The translations under genes were made by a program, and so were the position numbers. From the NCBI GenBank assembly GCA_030562195.1, contig JAUJPP010000012.1, forward strand, positions 19,840,001 to 19,904,000: a stretch of DNA of 64,000 bases, read 5' to 3'. The notes under the pieces are model-generated. The model did no database searches and was not told the origin of the DNA. It saw only the letters and a list, made by a program, of their open reading frames with translations. Numbering within the stretch: the stretch's first letter is position 1; every line of letters begins with the position of its first letter. Positions 1 to 15,500 of this stretch are shown piece by piece. This DNA comes from Nipponacmea schrenckii (taxonomy: Eukaryota > Mollusca > Gastropoda > Lottiidae).

Positions 1-421
1 TAATTACTAAGTATTTTGGATTTATGGGAATTATGTAAGGATTCTGTTATGTTATTTATGGCAGCTACTGATGAATATATGCTCTTATTGGCCAAATCTA
101 AAAATGTATGTTCATTCTAAGACGGAGTATAAGATTAAGTTTTTTTTACGGAAATTAGGTACTTTTTCTCATATCCAGTAATAAGTCAGAGACTCTTATT
201 TGAATTGACATTCCCATTTACAGCACACGACGTACAATGACAGATATTAATAATGCCAACGAGGGAGTTGGTCAACTCAGCTGCCAATCAACTGCCAATG
301 AAATTTGCATTTTCATTACCATAGAAATGTCTGAGAATATAAACCTACGCTGTATGATTACACAAATCTGTGAAACAACAAAGTCATGTTTTAACCCACG
401 TGGAAAATAGAGTTGCTCTAA

Positions 422-428
422 TATAAAA
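422..428 (+). promoter_or_regulatory. candidate TATA box of the WAP-domain gene
   Basis: TATAAAA lies 85-91 bases upstream of the start codon at 513, which would place transcription start near 450 and give a 5' UTR of about 60 bases. This is inference from position only. Bases 1-135 further upstream are a partial copy of the TTAA-flanked MITE seen whole at 3604-3923. The rest of 1-512 shows nothing recognisable. Confidence 0.4.
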
Positions 429-512
429 CAACATAATTCAATCTGATTTGTTCTTTGTGAAGGAGAGCGAGTAAGGAATATATAATAAATTCGAGGAACC
501 AGTTATTCCAAT

Positions 513-3500
513 ATGATTTTAGGATCGATTTCAGTCACCGTATACATACTTCTGGTGAGTTATTATTTTCAAAGTTTAAGACTGAAAAAGTCCTTGCGAC
601 TTTTTGACTCTTTGATAGTGTTGTTGAACTGAAATGAAATGAATGAAGTTTAACGTCTTACTCTTCTGCGTCTTATAGACTAATGAAGACGGCAACGCCA
701 TGCAGTGTGCCATCCGGGTAATTTTGCGGTGTCCAACTGTCCAGGAATCTTTAATATGTACAGCCTGTAGAACACAGGGCCTCGATCTATTGACCTATCT
801 GAAAGACTAGAAGCTCTTTCCATGTCAGTCCCCTCAGAACTGACACGAGTTGATAGTTCTGTTGTGTTAATATCATCACAGTTTAAAACGTTGATAGTTC
901 TGTTGAGTTAATATCATCGCAATTTAAAACGTTGATAGTTCTGTTGTGTTAATAACAACACAGTTTGGAACGTTGATAGTTCTGTTGAGTTAATATTATC
1001 ACAGTTTAAGACGTTGATAGTTCTGTTGAGTTAATATTATCACAGTTTAAAACGTTGATAGTTCTGTGGTGTTAATACCATCACAGTTTAAAACGTCGAT
1101 AGTTCTTAAGAACTAATATAACCATAGATTAAACCGTAACTGAGAGTTCGGGTGGGTTAATATTCTTACAGCTTTAAAATCTGATAGTTCAGGTGGGTTA
1201 TCATTCGCAGAACTTTGACATCTGGTAGTTCAGGTGGGTTATCATTTTAACAGCTTTAACATCTGATAGATCAAATGGGTTATCATTCTTACAGCTTTAA
1301 CATCTGATATTTCAGCTAGGTTAACATTCTCATAGCTTTAACGTCTGATAGATCAAATGGGTTATCATTCTTACAGCTTTAACATCTGATATTTCAGGTG
1401 GGCTATCATTCTTACAGCTCTTACATCTTATAGTTCAGCTAGGTTAACATTCTCATAGCTTTAACATCTTTAACATTCTCATAGCTTTAACATCTGATAG
1501 TTCAGGTGGGTTAACATTCTCACAACTTTAACATCTGATAGTTCAGGTGGGTTAAGATTCTTACAGCTTTAAAATCTGATAGTTCAGCTTGGTTAACATT
1601 CTCACGGCTTTTACATCTGATAGTTCAGGTGGGTTATCATTCGCAGAACTTTGACATCTGGTAGTTCAGGTGGGTTATCATTTTCACAGCTTTAACATCT
1701 GATAGTTCAGGTGGGTTATCATTCTCACAGCTTTAACATCTGATAGTTCAGGTGGGTTATCATTCTCACAGCTTTAACATCTGATAGTTCAGGTGGGTTA
1801 TCATTCTCACAGCTTTAATATCTGATAGTTCAGGTGGGTTATCATTCTCACAGCTTTAAAATCTGATAGTTCAGGTGGGTTAACATTCTCATAGTTTTAA
1901 CATCTTTTAGTTCAGGTTAACACTCTCGTACAAATCTTTAGAATGAAACTAACAAAGTTAAAAGTTAAAGCACAATAGGTCAAGGTTTTACAGTTGAGTT
2001 GTAGCATTAGGGTCTCAGTTTTTTAGCACACAGTTCTAACATTCTAGTTTCAGGTATATTTGAAGGGATTATGCGATTTTCGCCCAGGTTTAGTATATCT
2101 GAAAATTTGATCTCATATTCATGGTCCAAATAAACTTGGTAAAATAATTTTAAGAAGTCATCGAGAGTCCGATGCTTCTACCTATTTTTACATTCTGATG
2201 ATGTTATGTTAAGGCAAAAACAGACACAATGGAAAAAACTGGTCTAATGTTCCCAGTCTAATGTTTGGTTTAATTTCATTTTAAATGTTATCAGTATTAA
2301 CAGGCCAATATAAATGACACCAATTTTAACTGAAAGATTTTTTTTGCTTTCGACCAATTTACACTGGTAACAAATATATTTCGAGAAAGCGAGAACTTTG
2401 TATTTGTTAAAGCCCATTATGGGTGTCTGTATATACAGGGGCGAATGATAAAACTTTTACATATGTATTCATATATACTTTAGAGCACAGGTTCTCAATT
2501 TTGTTTTGCCAATCACTACTAAGCGAATTTCCAATCGAGCCATTCACCCCTCGAGACTTGAATACATAATATATTATACGTGACGTAATATAATATTATG
2601 TGAGAAGAGACCATTTATCTTTACACATAATAAATTCTCAACAAAACCACAACTCCGGAAATGCAATTGCTGGAATTCAGCAGTCTTCACATCGAGGTCA
2701 CTTGAGAAACCTTAACTCGAGCGTGTCCATTCCCCCCTGGACTCGGGCCATTGCCTCCTTGGGGGTGAATTCACCCCCTATTTGAGAACCGTGGCTTTAG
2801 AGGGTATCAAAGTTAAAGCGACATTTTCAAAACTTCTGTCAACGACCTTGATGTGTATAACTATCTCCATGTAGTACCTTGGTTAATTGGTCAATTTCAA
2901 TAATGGAGCACATTGCGAGAAAGTCTAGAACCATAAACGTCGTCTAACTCTTATTTGTCTTGTAACTACTTTAAAAATCAAGATGGATTCTGAAAGATCT
3001 CTGAATCCTAATGGAACGTACTGCTCCAAAAACTCCCAAAGGAGATTCTGTAATACTGAACCTTTCTATGTTATGAATGGCACAACGACGTCTGGAACAT
3101 CCTGTTTTCTAATATTTCCCGATCAGTTTGCGGAATATTGTTTGCCCCTCCCTCCCCCAACTCCATTTCTAATATGATTTCTGCATGTTTCTGCACCAAA
3201 ACATGTGTGTTGAATGCTTCAAAGGACTGCGATGTGAGCGAGTCCATATCGTTAATAGGTATAAAAATATATGCTTCATTAACTTTCAAAAGCCGACATT
3301 CTTCAAAGTACACGTTATCCCGATAGAGAAAATAGGTGAACTGGTTTTTCATGTTTCAGTATAAAGAATTATAATTATATGTTTTAATGGTAATGTCCCA
3401 TATAGATTCTGAGAAAAGTAGTTCGAACGCACTTAGTCTAGAAATTTCATTTTTTGTAACCTAACAGTGCAAGCCTCGCAGAGTAAAAACATTTTGATTA

Positions 3501-6500
3501 ACAAGTCAAAATAATTAGATAATAAAGGATCAACATCTCCCTTCAAAATACTCTTAAAAGGTGTATTCTTCCTTTTCAAATTAACTTAAATTTGTGCCGA
3601 CGTTTAAAGGGATAATAGGTCTTAGAATGAATATAATATTGTAGTTCTCCAAAATGGTCAATATGAGTATATATGGTGTCATGAAGTAACAGAATCTCTT
3701 AAAATCTTGAAAACGCGCAAAACTAAGTCATTTTTGAAAAACGCCTAATAAATGTATTAAGCGTTTTTCAATAATCAAATGCATCTTTAAGGATAATTAC
3801 TTAGTTTTTTGGATATTTATTTATTTTTTTATGTTATTTATGTTAGCAGGTATATTTACTCTTACTGGTCAAATTTAAAATTTTCAAATATTGTGTTCAT
3901 TCTAAGACCTATTATCCCTTTAATAGATATGAAAAATTTCCAAGCATAACGTTGTTTAAAATAAATAGCACATTCTATCTCTCTTGAACTAAATATGGAT
4001 TGGAAATGTTATCTAGCACAACGCCAACAACGAGCATTGTTATTAAATATCATTGTCATGCCAACAATCATACATCAAGTACACTCCCTTAACACTTCAA
4101 GACACTTTCTGAATTCTCCTTAACGACTCGAGAACAGTCGTCTTCGGCTAAAACAAGATTCAATTTGCAAAAAACAATCACGGTTAAGATGTGTGAAGCA
4201 TGCCCAACCACGCAAAGTTCGATTTAAAGAAAATGACTTTTAATTGTAAAGAGCGTTCTTGAAAAATCATAAATAGAAACAATTTGCATGAACAAACAAA
4301 TAACGGTAAATTAAGTTCTATTGTAGGACCTATTCAGTTTCGAGTAATTATTAAGACTTTAACAACTATACCATTTAAAAAATAATACTAAACAGTGACT
4401 TTACTAATAATAGTGTCCCACGCACTTTCAATGATTTAAGCACTTGAAGCCTTGTTAGATAAAGTCAACAACTTTTATTTAGAGCTATTTAGATACATGC
4501 CCAGCTCCTCTATATCTTAATATCATGTGTTCGTGTTACGAAGTCGTTATGTTTGATAATTTGCATATTATTAGTTTAACTGTTTTACTGTTTAAAATTC
4601 AAATACATCGTGATATAACAGCGGCTATTTTCGTTTCTGATATCAATAACCAACTAATGCTAAAACTTATCAAATATCCGATTGACCATATGACGTCATA
4701 GAAATTGAAGTGGCACTATTCAAAACTGTTAGACGATTGTAAACCATACATGCAAAGATTTCTAGAACTCGCTAGTTTCATCGATGTATATAATTGATAT
4801 ACTTGCATTTGTTTTGAAAGGTTTGACCAAAAACAGAAAGTACTTATAGTTAATCAAGCACTATGACTTAGTTTTTGTATTGTTCCTTATTGGCTCCATA
4901 TTTCTGGTTGAAACCTTCAGAGTAACCTTTTCTCTTTTTTTTCTTCTTCGCTTTTTTCCTATTTTTTTTTTTATTGGAACAAAAACCATACAAGAAAGTA
5001 CAAAGTGGATTATGTAACAGAGGATTATATTGTTTCTGTAGTCGTAATCAATGACTTACGTGTCAAGGTTTACAATGAAAAGTATTTTGTCTTCATCAAT
5101 ATTTATAACACAGTACCATCTGAACTTAAATAAAATGATTAAGCGTTTTTTAAAAATGACTTAGTTTTGTGAGTTTTCCAGATTTGAAGGTATTCTGTTA
5201 CTTTATGACACCAGGTAAGTTCACTGATGAATATATACTCATATTGGCCTTTCTTGAGAACTAAAATTTTATGGTCATACTAAGACGCAATATCTCTTTA
5301 AATTCTCAAGAATGTTCATCAGTGAACTTATAAAATCTGGAAAACTCACAATACTAAGTAATTATTTAAAAACGCTTAATCAATGTATAAAGCATTATTC
5401 AATATTCAATTGGATTGTATGGATAATTAATATCCATTATTAGAATTCCTTGTTTTATATTTATCGGATTATATCAGAATCATGTTGTTATTTATGGCAG
5501 CAGATTTATCTACTGATGAATAAAATATGTTTTTTTTTGGCCAAGATTAAAATTAAAAATAAAAGACGCATTATTCCTTTAACATTTCCTTCTTATCACG
5601 TATTTCGTTTTCAAGTGTCTATTTGTTTTGTCATTTCAGGTAACAGTGGCCATGTTGGTGATAAAAATGGCAGAAGGTGCATGCGTGAGTAAAATTGTTA
5701 TCAAATTCCGTTCGTTATTGTGGACATTCAAAATGGTCTTAATATTTCAACTTTTTGGAGGGGGGGGGGCATCGATTATTTAATAATAATAATAGTTTTC
5801 AGTTCCTAGGTTGCAGATCAATATATTTCTGTGAATGGAGGAAATACTCAAGCACTATTAAAGAGAAAAGATTATAGGTGTTTCTTAAAGCTGTCTTAAA
5901 TCGTAGTTTGAATGGCAAACTGTTCCCTCTAGAAAAAAATTCGATTCAGGTTCAATAGGAGAACGTCCTAGGACTGGTGCAGCATAAGAGAAAGCGCGTT
6001 TGGTGATTTCGAGGTTAACAGATGGAACACTTAATAAACCCTGGCTTGAAGATCTTAAGGTTCTACTCGGGCTTGAAATGCCCCTTTGACGGGGGCATAT
6101 CAAAATGACGTTCTCCTATTGAACCTGAATCGAACAATTTTCTAGAGGGCAGAAGAGAGATTCTAGGGTGGCGGGGGGGGGGGCCTTCCTAGGCCCGCAC
6201 CCCCTTCCAGGGCTGCGAGCCTGCTTTACGTGCTATACAAGCACCAGGCCTCTGATATCGCTTAAATGAAATTGGCAGCAAATAACTACATATCCCTGTC
6301 AGGTTTGTTTCTCCAAAGTTTCAGTAGCGACTTACCTAGTTAACAACCAGTCTACGTCCTTGACTGAAAATATTATATTAAAATGAGTGTTTGGATAAAA
6401 TTAAATTTATTATTAAAAAGGTGATTTTATCATACAAATAGCACTAATAAAATAAAGATTGCTCTATCTCTATAGCAAAAATTAAGAATGGTTTCAAGGC

Positions 6501-9500
6501 GGTTAGTGGTTACAGATTGCGAGAAATTTGCGTCCACAAAGATGTAAGGTTTTGTAATAATTCCTGTTATCGAGAAGATGGTTCACGCATTTCCTAAAAA
6601 GCGATTGTAAAGATATTATATGTGATAATTACAATTTACACCAGTTCAATTTACAATAAGACGTCTGTGCCTCTTGCAACGAGCAAAGTGTTTGAGAACG
6701 TCATTAACTGCAGTAATGTTTGTATCACATTAGGACCTTCACAATTAATGACGTCATCAAACACTTTGTTTTAATGAAATTGCAGGAAACACCAACGACT
6801 GATTGAAAATTAGATTGGTGTAAATTGATGCTATCAGTGTCCCCTAGTACATACAAAAAAACATTTCTTTACAATCACTTCCATTCCAATTTCAAATTAA
6901 AGTTAATGTATGTGATATTTCAACAGATATAAGCGGTCGTCATGAATGGGTTAATTCAAACGTCAACCTTCAGAAATAAAATGTTTATTAAATCCAAAGC
7001 AAACAATCCATAAAAACCTACACAATAATATAACTCTTAATTACATGGTGCTAGGTTATAATTACTGGGGCGTGAAGCCATTACTTTGTTCTAGGTATTT
7101 ATTACAGAACTGTATTCAGTGTCTTATGAAAGAATAAAAAACAATAATTACATGTACATGGTTCCCTCTTTGTACTAGTAACCCACACGAGAGCTGGAAC
7201 CCCGTTTACACTGGTACTTTTAAGCGTGCCAGGAACGGTTCCAGCCAACGGTTCCAACCTAGACCACCGAAGTGGGGAGGTCTCAGAACCGTTCCAGACA
7301 CGGCACGCTTAAACTTTGAAACGAAATTGTGATACAACACGAGTATGCATTCGAATGTAAAATAAGCGAAGGTTTGTCAGAATATATCTGGAAGTACATG
7401 AACAGCAAGACATCTGAATAATAATAATTAATGATAATAATTTATTGCATTTATAATGCCCCAACTATTCTGCTAGAATAGCAGCTCAGTTATGCAATCA
7501 CATAAAATACATAAAATACATAAAATACATAACATACATAAAATACATGAAACATTTAACATAATAATACTCGAGGCAAAATCAAATAACAAAGAACAAT
7601 AAATAAACTTTACTTTTGCGTTTAGAAAACAGTTGAAGTTTTCATCTTCATGTTAATGAATTAATAACTTTGACATAAAAAAACGTTTTTTTGTATCCAG
7701 GAAGTTGTTTGTAAATGATTTTTGATTGGATTGTACGCCGGTAAATACAGCTAATCAGGGACCTCGATTAAATAAGCAATTATATGGAATTATACAGTCT
7801 TTCTATCAAGGGTTCGGTAGAACGTAAAACTCCATTCATTTCATTTGATTTCTATCAAGGGTTCTGATTTGTACTTTTACAGTCCAACTTGCTTGAGACA
7901 GACGAAAACCGCTAGCCACAAAGTCTACATATCTGACAACTGTCCAAATAACCCGATGCTGGGATAGACATACGAGAATGCGTCTAACCTAGTTACCAGA
8001 ATCGGAACACGGAGATAATACCTTTGACGAACTACTTTTTTTTAAACCGGAAGACCCTTTACATCATTCGACTGCTTAAGTCTGCCGTTGTAATTTAATG
8101 GACTCCCAATTTCTATAATGTTGGAACGACGCGATCATTTCAGATGGTGGAATAGAGACAGAAGTTTTGGTGCATCGTCTCATTTTCAATTTATCATCAA
8201 CGACCACATCTATTCACAAATTTCGTCTATTTTCAGAATTTATGGTGCCCCATGAACCAGCAATGTGCCTGGAAGAAGAGTGAATGTCGATATGGAAACT
8301 GTCCAAGATACCAAGTCTGTGTCAGTGTAGGCAAGTAATTTCAATGATTTTTCATGAAAAAGAAGTAACAATACTTCGCACGAAGTATTCACACTCATGT
8401 CGTTCAAAAACATAAAAACTGTTTTGGCAATTAAATCAAAAAAAGGAAAAGATGTTTGCTCAAATTGTTGTTTTTTTTATATATATATTAATTCAATAGA
8501 TATTGCATTGCGATATTGCTTCTATAAATTTCAAATAATGACGTTTTGTATACGTTTTAAACAAGGGAGGCGATTCACTGCACTGTTACTTGACCACTGA
8601 GGTTAATTATGGAATTTTTTTAAAAACCATTTTAGTCTTGAAAGTTATAGAATCAGAACAGGCGATTTTACCACTACTCCGACTCAATGATAAGTCTTCG
8701 AAGTACTGTAATTTGAAGCTTTGCACGGAGGTACATTAAGTATCTCTCAATATAAGAGAATACCCTATGCCTCGTAACCCACCCCTTTCTATATATCAGT
8801 CCTGATTTTCACTTAATACCTACCACTATCTCTTCTTTCTTCTCTACTTTCCTAAACTTCAATTGTAAGGCCCTTACTCTCGATCTCTTTAACCCTGAAC
8901 AACTCCCTTACTCTCCCCACCTCTCCTTCCCTGTCTTCGACGCCCTAGCTCTAACTACGCCTCCATTTCCTGACTTCGACGCCCTTACTCTCGCTACGCG
9001 ACCTTAAACAACAACGCCCATTTTCTACCTTCAACTTTCTCTCTCTCGCTAACCTTCATCTACAGCGCCCTTACTCTCACTCCCTGCCCTTCGTCTACAA
9101 CGCCCTTACTCTCTCCTTCCCTGACCTTCATCTACAGCGTCCTTACTCTCCCACCCTGAGCTTCGTCTACAACGCCCTTTATCTCTCTCCTTCCCTGACC
9201 TTCATCTACTACGCCCTTACTCTCTTTCCTTCTCTGACCTTCATCTACAAAGCCTTACTCTCTCCTTTCCTGACCTTCGTCTACAACTCCCTTACTCTCT
9301 CCTTCCTTGACCTTAATCTACAACGCCCTTACTCTCCCTTCCTGACCTTCGTCTACAACACCCTTTCTCTCTCCTTTGCATCAGACCCCGTTGTGAAGAT
9401 ATATTTTAACTGGCCTCTTATCTATACAAATGTACGTGTGGTTCCTACATGGAAATTATACACACGGAAGTAGTCTAAACTGTACACGCATTGTGAATCT

Positions 9501-12500
9501 AAACAACTAAATAAGACGAATTCTTATAAAGGCTTTCTATTTCAACCAAGCCTAGGATCATATTGAAGCATAGAAATGTGCTTTAAGTGTCATTTGAATG
9601 CTTTGTTGAAATGATTAGCATTTTTAAGACATATGGAGTTGATGTAAAATAGCGGTGAACTTGGTTCTTGTGTGTTATTTTCATCAAACCATAGTGGCCA
9701 GGGATCTCTATGGAAAGAAAACAAAAGCAAATAATATAATATATTCTTTTTATTTCAGACTCTACAAATCAAGCTGATTTCGATTTATCTACAAACGACA
9801 TACCGTATGCATTAAGTGCAGTTAACGAATACTGTCCGGGACAAACATCGAACGGACCCTGTATAGAACAATGTAGATCAAATGGTGATTGTAGAGCTAA
9901 CGAATTTTGCTGTTTCAATGGTTGTGGTCATACCTGTAACCGCAAACGACCAAGTAAGTATTTAATAAAAATGCTTTGACTTATTTAAAGATGCGTTATG
10001 TTGAATATTTGAAAGTTTGAAACAGTTATTTTAACGGTTTTCAGAGGTATGCCTTGACAAAATATTACGGAAGTGACGTTATCTAAATCAAATATCCATT
10101 CTCTCATTGAGCCTGTGGTCACTTCCGCCTGTTACAGAAGTTCAGATTCTGAAACGAACTATATATCTAATTATTAAAAAGGCGGAAGTGACGTTATCTA
10201 AATCAAATATCGATCATTGCGACTGTGGTCACTTCCACCTGTTACAGAAATTCTGATTCTGAAACGAACTATATACTAGTATTTAATTATTAAAAAGGCG
10301 GAAGTGATGTCAACTAAATCAAATTTCGATCATTGCGACTGTGGTCACTTCCGCCTGTTACAGAAATTCAGATTCTGAAACGAACTATATATCTAATTAT
10401 TAAAAAGGCGGAAGTGACGTTATCTAAATCAAATATCGATCATTGCGACTGTGGTCACTTCCGCCTGTTACAGAAATTCAGATTCTGAAACGAACTATTT
10501 TCTAATTATTAAAAAGGCGGAAGTGACGTTATCTAAATCAAATATCGATCATTGCGACTGTGGTCACTTCCGCCTGTTACAGAAATTCAGATTCTGAAAC
10601 GAACTATATATCTAATTATTAAAAAGGCGGAAGTGACTTTAAATCTAAATCAAATATCGATCATTGCGACTGTGGTCAATTCCACCTGTTACAGAAATTC
10701 AGATTCTGAAACGAACTATATATCTAATATATAAAAAAAGGCGGAAGTGACGTTATCTAAATCAAATATCGATCATTGCGACTGTGGTCACTTCCACCTG
10801 TTACAGAAATTCAGATTCTGAAACGAACTATATATCTAATTATTAAAAAGGCGGAAGTGACGTTATCTAAATCAAATATCGATCATTGCGACTGTGGTTA
10901 CTTCCACCTGTTACAGAAATTCAGATTCTGAAACGAACTATATATCTAATTATTAAAAAGGCGGAAGTGACGTTATCTAAATCAAATATCGATCATTGCG
11001 ACTGTGGTCACTTCCGTCTGTTACAGAAATTCAGATTATGAAACGAACTATATATCTAATTATTAAAAAGGCGGAAGTGACGTTATATAAATTAAATATC
11101 GATCATTGTGACTGTGGTCACTTCCGCCTGTTACAGAAATTCAGATTATGAAACGAACTATATATCTAATTATTAAAAAGGCGGAAGTGACGTCAACTTT
11201 ATCAAATATCGATCACCCATGTCTAATGCAAGTCTGGATTAAGCAAACTACATGTACCGCTTTCCCTATTTACATAAATTTATCTTAGATTTGATTTCCA
11301 TTCTGAAAAATTTAACGGGTACGTGAAATCTATATCCCTTTCTTAAGACAATTGCCCCTTTTGCACTGACAATAAATCATTGGAATAAATATATGGTATT
11401 CATTGACCGAGAAATACTTTTTGACATGAAGGAAGCAATTCTTTATAACATAACGTTAAGTTCGAAGGTTGACCCACGATCTGTCATCGTTAAAGGTTAT
11501 ACGTCATCAGGATTAATTCAAACATAAGACATGAAGACAGTGTCTGGGATATTTTGCCCGTAATAAAGTTACAGAGTTCTAATACGTCATCAAGCTTCAT
11601 TTTCATAATCATATCTCTATTTTAATATGTTAAGCTATAATATATTAGGGTTGACCCACGATCTGTCATAGTTTTCAAACATAAGACATGAAGACAGTGT
11701 CTGCGATATTTTGCCCGTAATAGAGTTCAGAGTTACAGAGTTCTAATACGTCATAAAGCAACATTTTCATAATCATGTAAAGCAATAAGAAAATATGTGT
11801 CTATTTTTAATATGTGAAGCCAAAAATAACATAATATATTAGGGCTATTAATTATAGAATATTGACTGTGTTAACAATAATATTGAAATATTATTTTTGA
11901 TTAATTTTTATCATAAATCATTTAACACTGGCATTTATAGATGAAAAACAAAATCTCATTTAAAGACAGCTTGCCAGGCAAGGTAACATACGCCCACTTC
12001 AGCAAACAGAATATTCCATGTTTGTTCATTTAATCAAGGGCAATAACTCATACATCGACATCTGGAATCGCATCATTTTTTAACTTGTCCGAGATGTTAT
12101 TAAGATGAATACACATACCAAGTTTCATTCAAATTGGATAAAAACTACAGCTTCTATTGCGTACACAAGTAAATTTTAACATTTTCTCATTAAATCAAGG
12201 GCAGTAACTCATAAACAGACATCCGGCGAGATATTATAAAGATGAATACGCATACCAAGTTTCATTCCAATCGGATGAAAACTATAGCTTCTAATGCATA
12301 CACAAGTACATTTTAACGTTTTTTCATTTAATCAAGGGCCAAAACTTATAAACCGACATCTGGAATCGAACCATTTTGAACTTGTCCGAGATGTTATCGA
12401 AATGAATACACATACCAAGTTTCATTCAGATCGGATAAAAACTACAGCTTCTATTGCGTACACAAGTAAATTTTAACGTTTTTTCATTTAATCAAGGGCA

Positions 12501-15500
12501 CTAACTCATAAACCGACATCTGGAATCGTGCCATTTTCGAACTTGTCCGAGATATTATCAAGATGAATACACATACCAAGTTTCATTCAAATCGGATAAA
12601 AACTCTAGCCTGTATCGCGTAATTGTTGACGGACGGACGGACCGACGGACCGACCGACCGACGGACAGGGGTGATGGCAATATACGTCCACATTTTCATG
12701 TGGGCGTATAATAAAAACGTTTAGGTTTCTGTTTGCTCTTTGTTAAACTCTAATGAAGACAAACAGCAACAAATTTTCCCTTGACAGCGTTCTCGACTTT
12801 TCCAACCATTATGTTCAGGCAAAACGCTTGTATAGATCGATTTCAATCACAGCTCCAGTGTCAAAAATACAAGTAATTGGCATCAACTTACAAAACAACG
12901 CACTGGGCAATAAGTATAACTTAGTTCGGACAGCCTAGACCAAGGGTATTCAACCTTGGCGTCGCGTACCCAAGCTGGGGACGTCGGAGAACTTTTGGGG
13001 GACACGAACATCATATAATCGCAAAAAAAAATTTTGTGACTGTGAACCTGTTATGGTTTAAGATTTAATACAAGGTCGTGCCAGGTGTAATTTATTTATA
13101 CAATATGATTATATGAAGATAGTTTAATGAATTTTAATATATTCTATTCGACAGTTATGGGAAGTCAATATTTGAAATGAAATGGGGGACGCGAACTTTT
13201 CATTAACCAAAAAATAGGGGACTTTGCTGGAAAAGGTTGAATAGGCCCTGAATACCCCTGGCCTAGACCAACATATTTAGACGCTTGTTACATGCTTGAG
13301 CTTTGGATTAGAAAAATGGAAATTGCTATGTATTCCTGTTCTAGTGCTAGTTGGCTACGATCTTATCTAATATATTTATATTCCGGTACTCGGTTAAAAT
13401 CGCAGTGTGCAATCCCTTATCGCCACAATTAAAATAATTACTTTGCACTACCGACATTTTTTTAATTTCGAATTATATAAGTCTATTTAGACATTAACAA
13501 GAAGCCCCACGTAGAATACATTAATATTTTGTATGATTAAATTTTCCAGAATATCTGTTTGTTTTTATAATCTCGATAATTATCAAATATCAAATATTAT
13601 GGTTTCTCAAAGTAGGCTACTTGAATATCAATTTACCGTTACCGGGTTCAGTATATAATAATAATAATAATAAACTCTTTATTTTACATGGGTCAGAATT
13701 AGGCCCAATACACAAGGACACGGTCCTGTCTCACATTCAGCCCATGAGGCAATATATTAAAAAAAAAAAAAGACTTCAATATACAATTCGTCTAAAAATA
13801 CACAAGTACATGTGTATTAAATGGACGGATACATGACCACAAAATAAAATGCTTTCTGTTCTTTTTGTAGGTCATTCTTTTTTCTGTTTACTTGAACTTC
13901 ACATCAAAATGTGGAGAAACGTGTCCCATTAATTTTTAACTAAAAAAAAACACGCGGTTGATATCTTAACGACATAACTATTTAAAGTGTTTACTAACCA
14001 AGTGACCGTCGGGCTCAGTGCTGTTCACAGCTCTATATGAATAATTCTTAAGAGACATTTAGGGATAGGAGGCACATGAATAATGAACACAGTTTTTATG
14101 GTATACTACTCCTTCAATTTAAAAACAATAATACACGACGTTTAAACAATTACACTGTCGTCGTCAGGTGAATAATACTGGTTATTAAATTGAGGGGGTA
14201 GTATGCCATAAAAAACTGTGTTCATTACTTATAGCTATTTGAAGTGCTGTTTTTGTTTAGGAAAGATGAGTTTATTATTGGTTACATACAGTGAAAATTA
14301 TACAACCAAATGCGCTGCAGTAAGTTATGGATCTCGTGGCAAACATGCGAACGAAAATCTTTTTTCACTTTTACCAAGCGCAGGTTCAACGAAAGATGTA
14401 CATGAATATCCTAGTTTAAATCGTGACAGGAGAAATCGCGGTGTCAGAGAATAGTTACGGCTTCGTTGTATTCTACATATTATTTAAGATTTTAAAAATC
14501 GCAGAGTGGAAACAGAACAAAAAAAAAAAGGGCACGAAAAAAGTCTCTTGTCTTGAAACAAACTAGAAATTTGTATCGTTTTTACAGGATATTTTGGGGC
14601 CGCGGTGGCTCAGTGAGTCCGACGTTTCCTCGCTAAGCTGAAGGTCCAAGGTTCAATCCCGGCAAAGGTCGAGATGAACTTTTGGATTTTTCAGTCCGGT
14701 TTCCCCTTGTCAGTGATGCAGGTCGGAGGGACTGAGATGGAAAAAGCGTCTAGTCGTTCGAATGGGACAATAAATCAAGGCCCATGTGCTACAGGCTGTG
14801 CACGTTAAAGATCCCTCGACAGTTGGAAATCGCAAAAAGAGTAGGCTAATGCCGCTATTCTGGCAAGATTTCTATCATGGCAAACCGCATGACGTTGCCC
14901 GTCTTCATTAGCCCATTAGGTGCAGAAGAGTAGGATGTAAAACTCCATTCATTTCATTTCATTTACAGGATATTTACCTTGGTATTGAGTTTGTTATTCG
15001 AATTACAGGCACTCATTGATTCATTTACAATCCAAATAAACAATATACATAATTGAACCATTTACAGCAGGTTACTTTTACTTTTGACATTCTCATCATT
15101 ATTATAATCAACACGATGTCTCGTGGTTTCCTATCACAAAGGGCAGTTTAATTATAGTCTATTAGCCTCATATGCCACATCCAAATAGGTATAATAATCT
15201 AAATTATTTACTTCCTTTTTTTTTGGTTTCTGGTTTTTGTCTGCATAGTAGATGAAAATGTATATTAACCAAGAAATTGAAAGGAATCTTGTTTTAAAAT
15301 AAGGATTGAATAATGCTGAAACACATATAGAAATAGCTTATATTTCAAATGAATTAGACTTTTAACAACCAAATTCTCCAATCGCCAACATCGCCTATTT
15401 GAAAATTCGGTGGTCATTATTCTTACCAAACCATTATCACACAAAATACTTCGTCAACATCAATAATGGGAATTGTTGACAACTCATTATTTCATTTTTC

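Noticed and set aside
14595..14680. tRNA gene at the head of SINE-A
   Set aside because: A and B boxes are present, but the acceptor stem is not closed and the element continues as a SINE with a target duplication.
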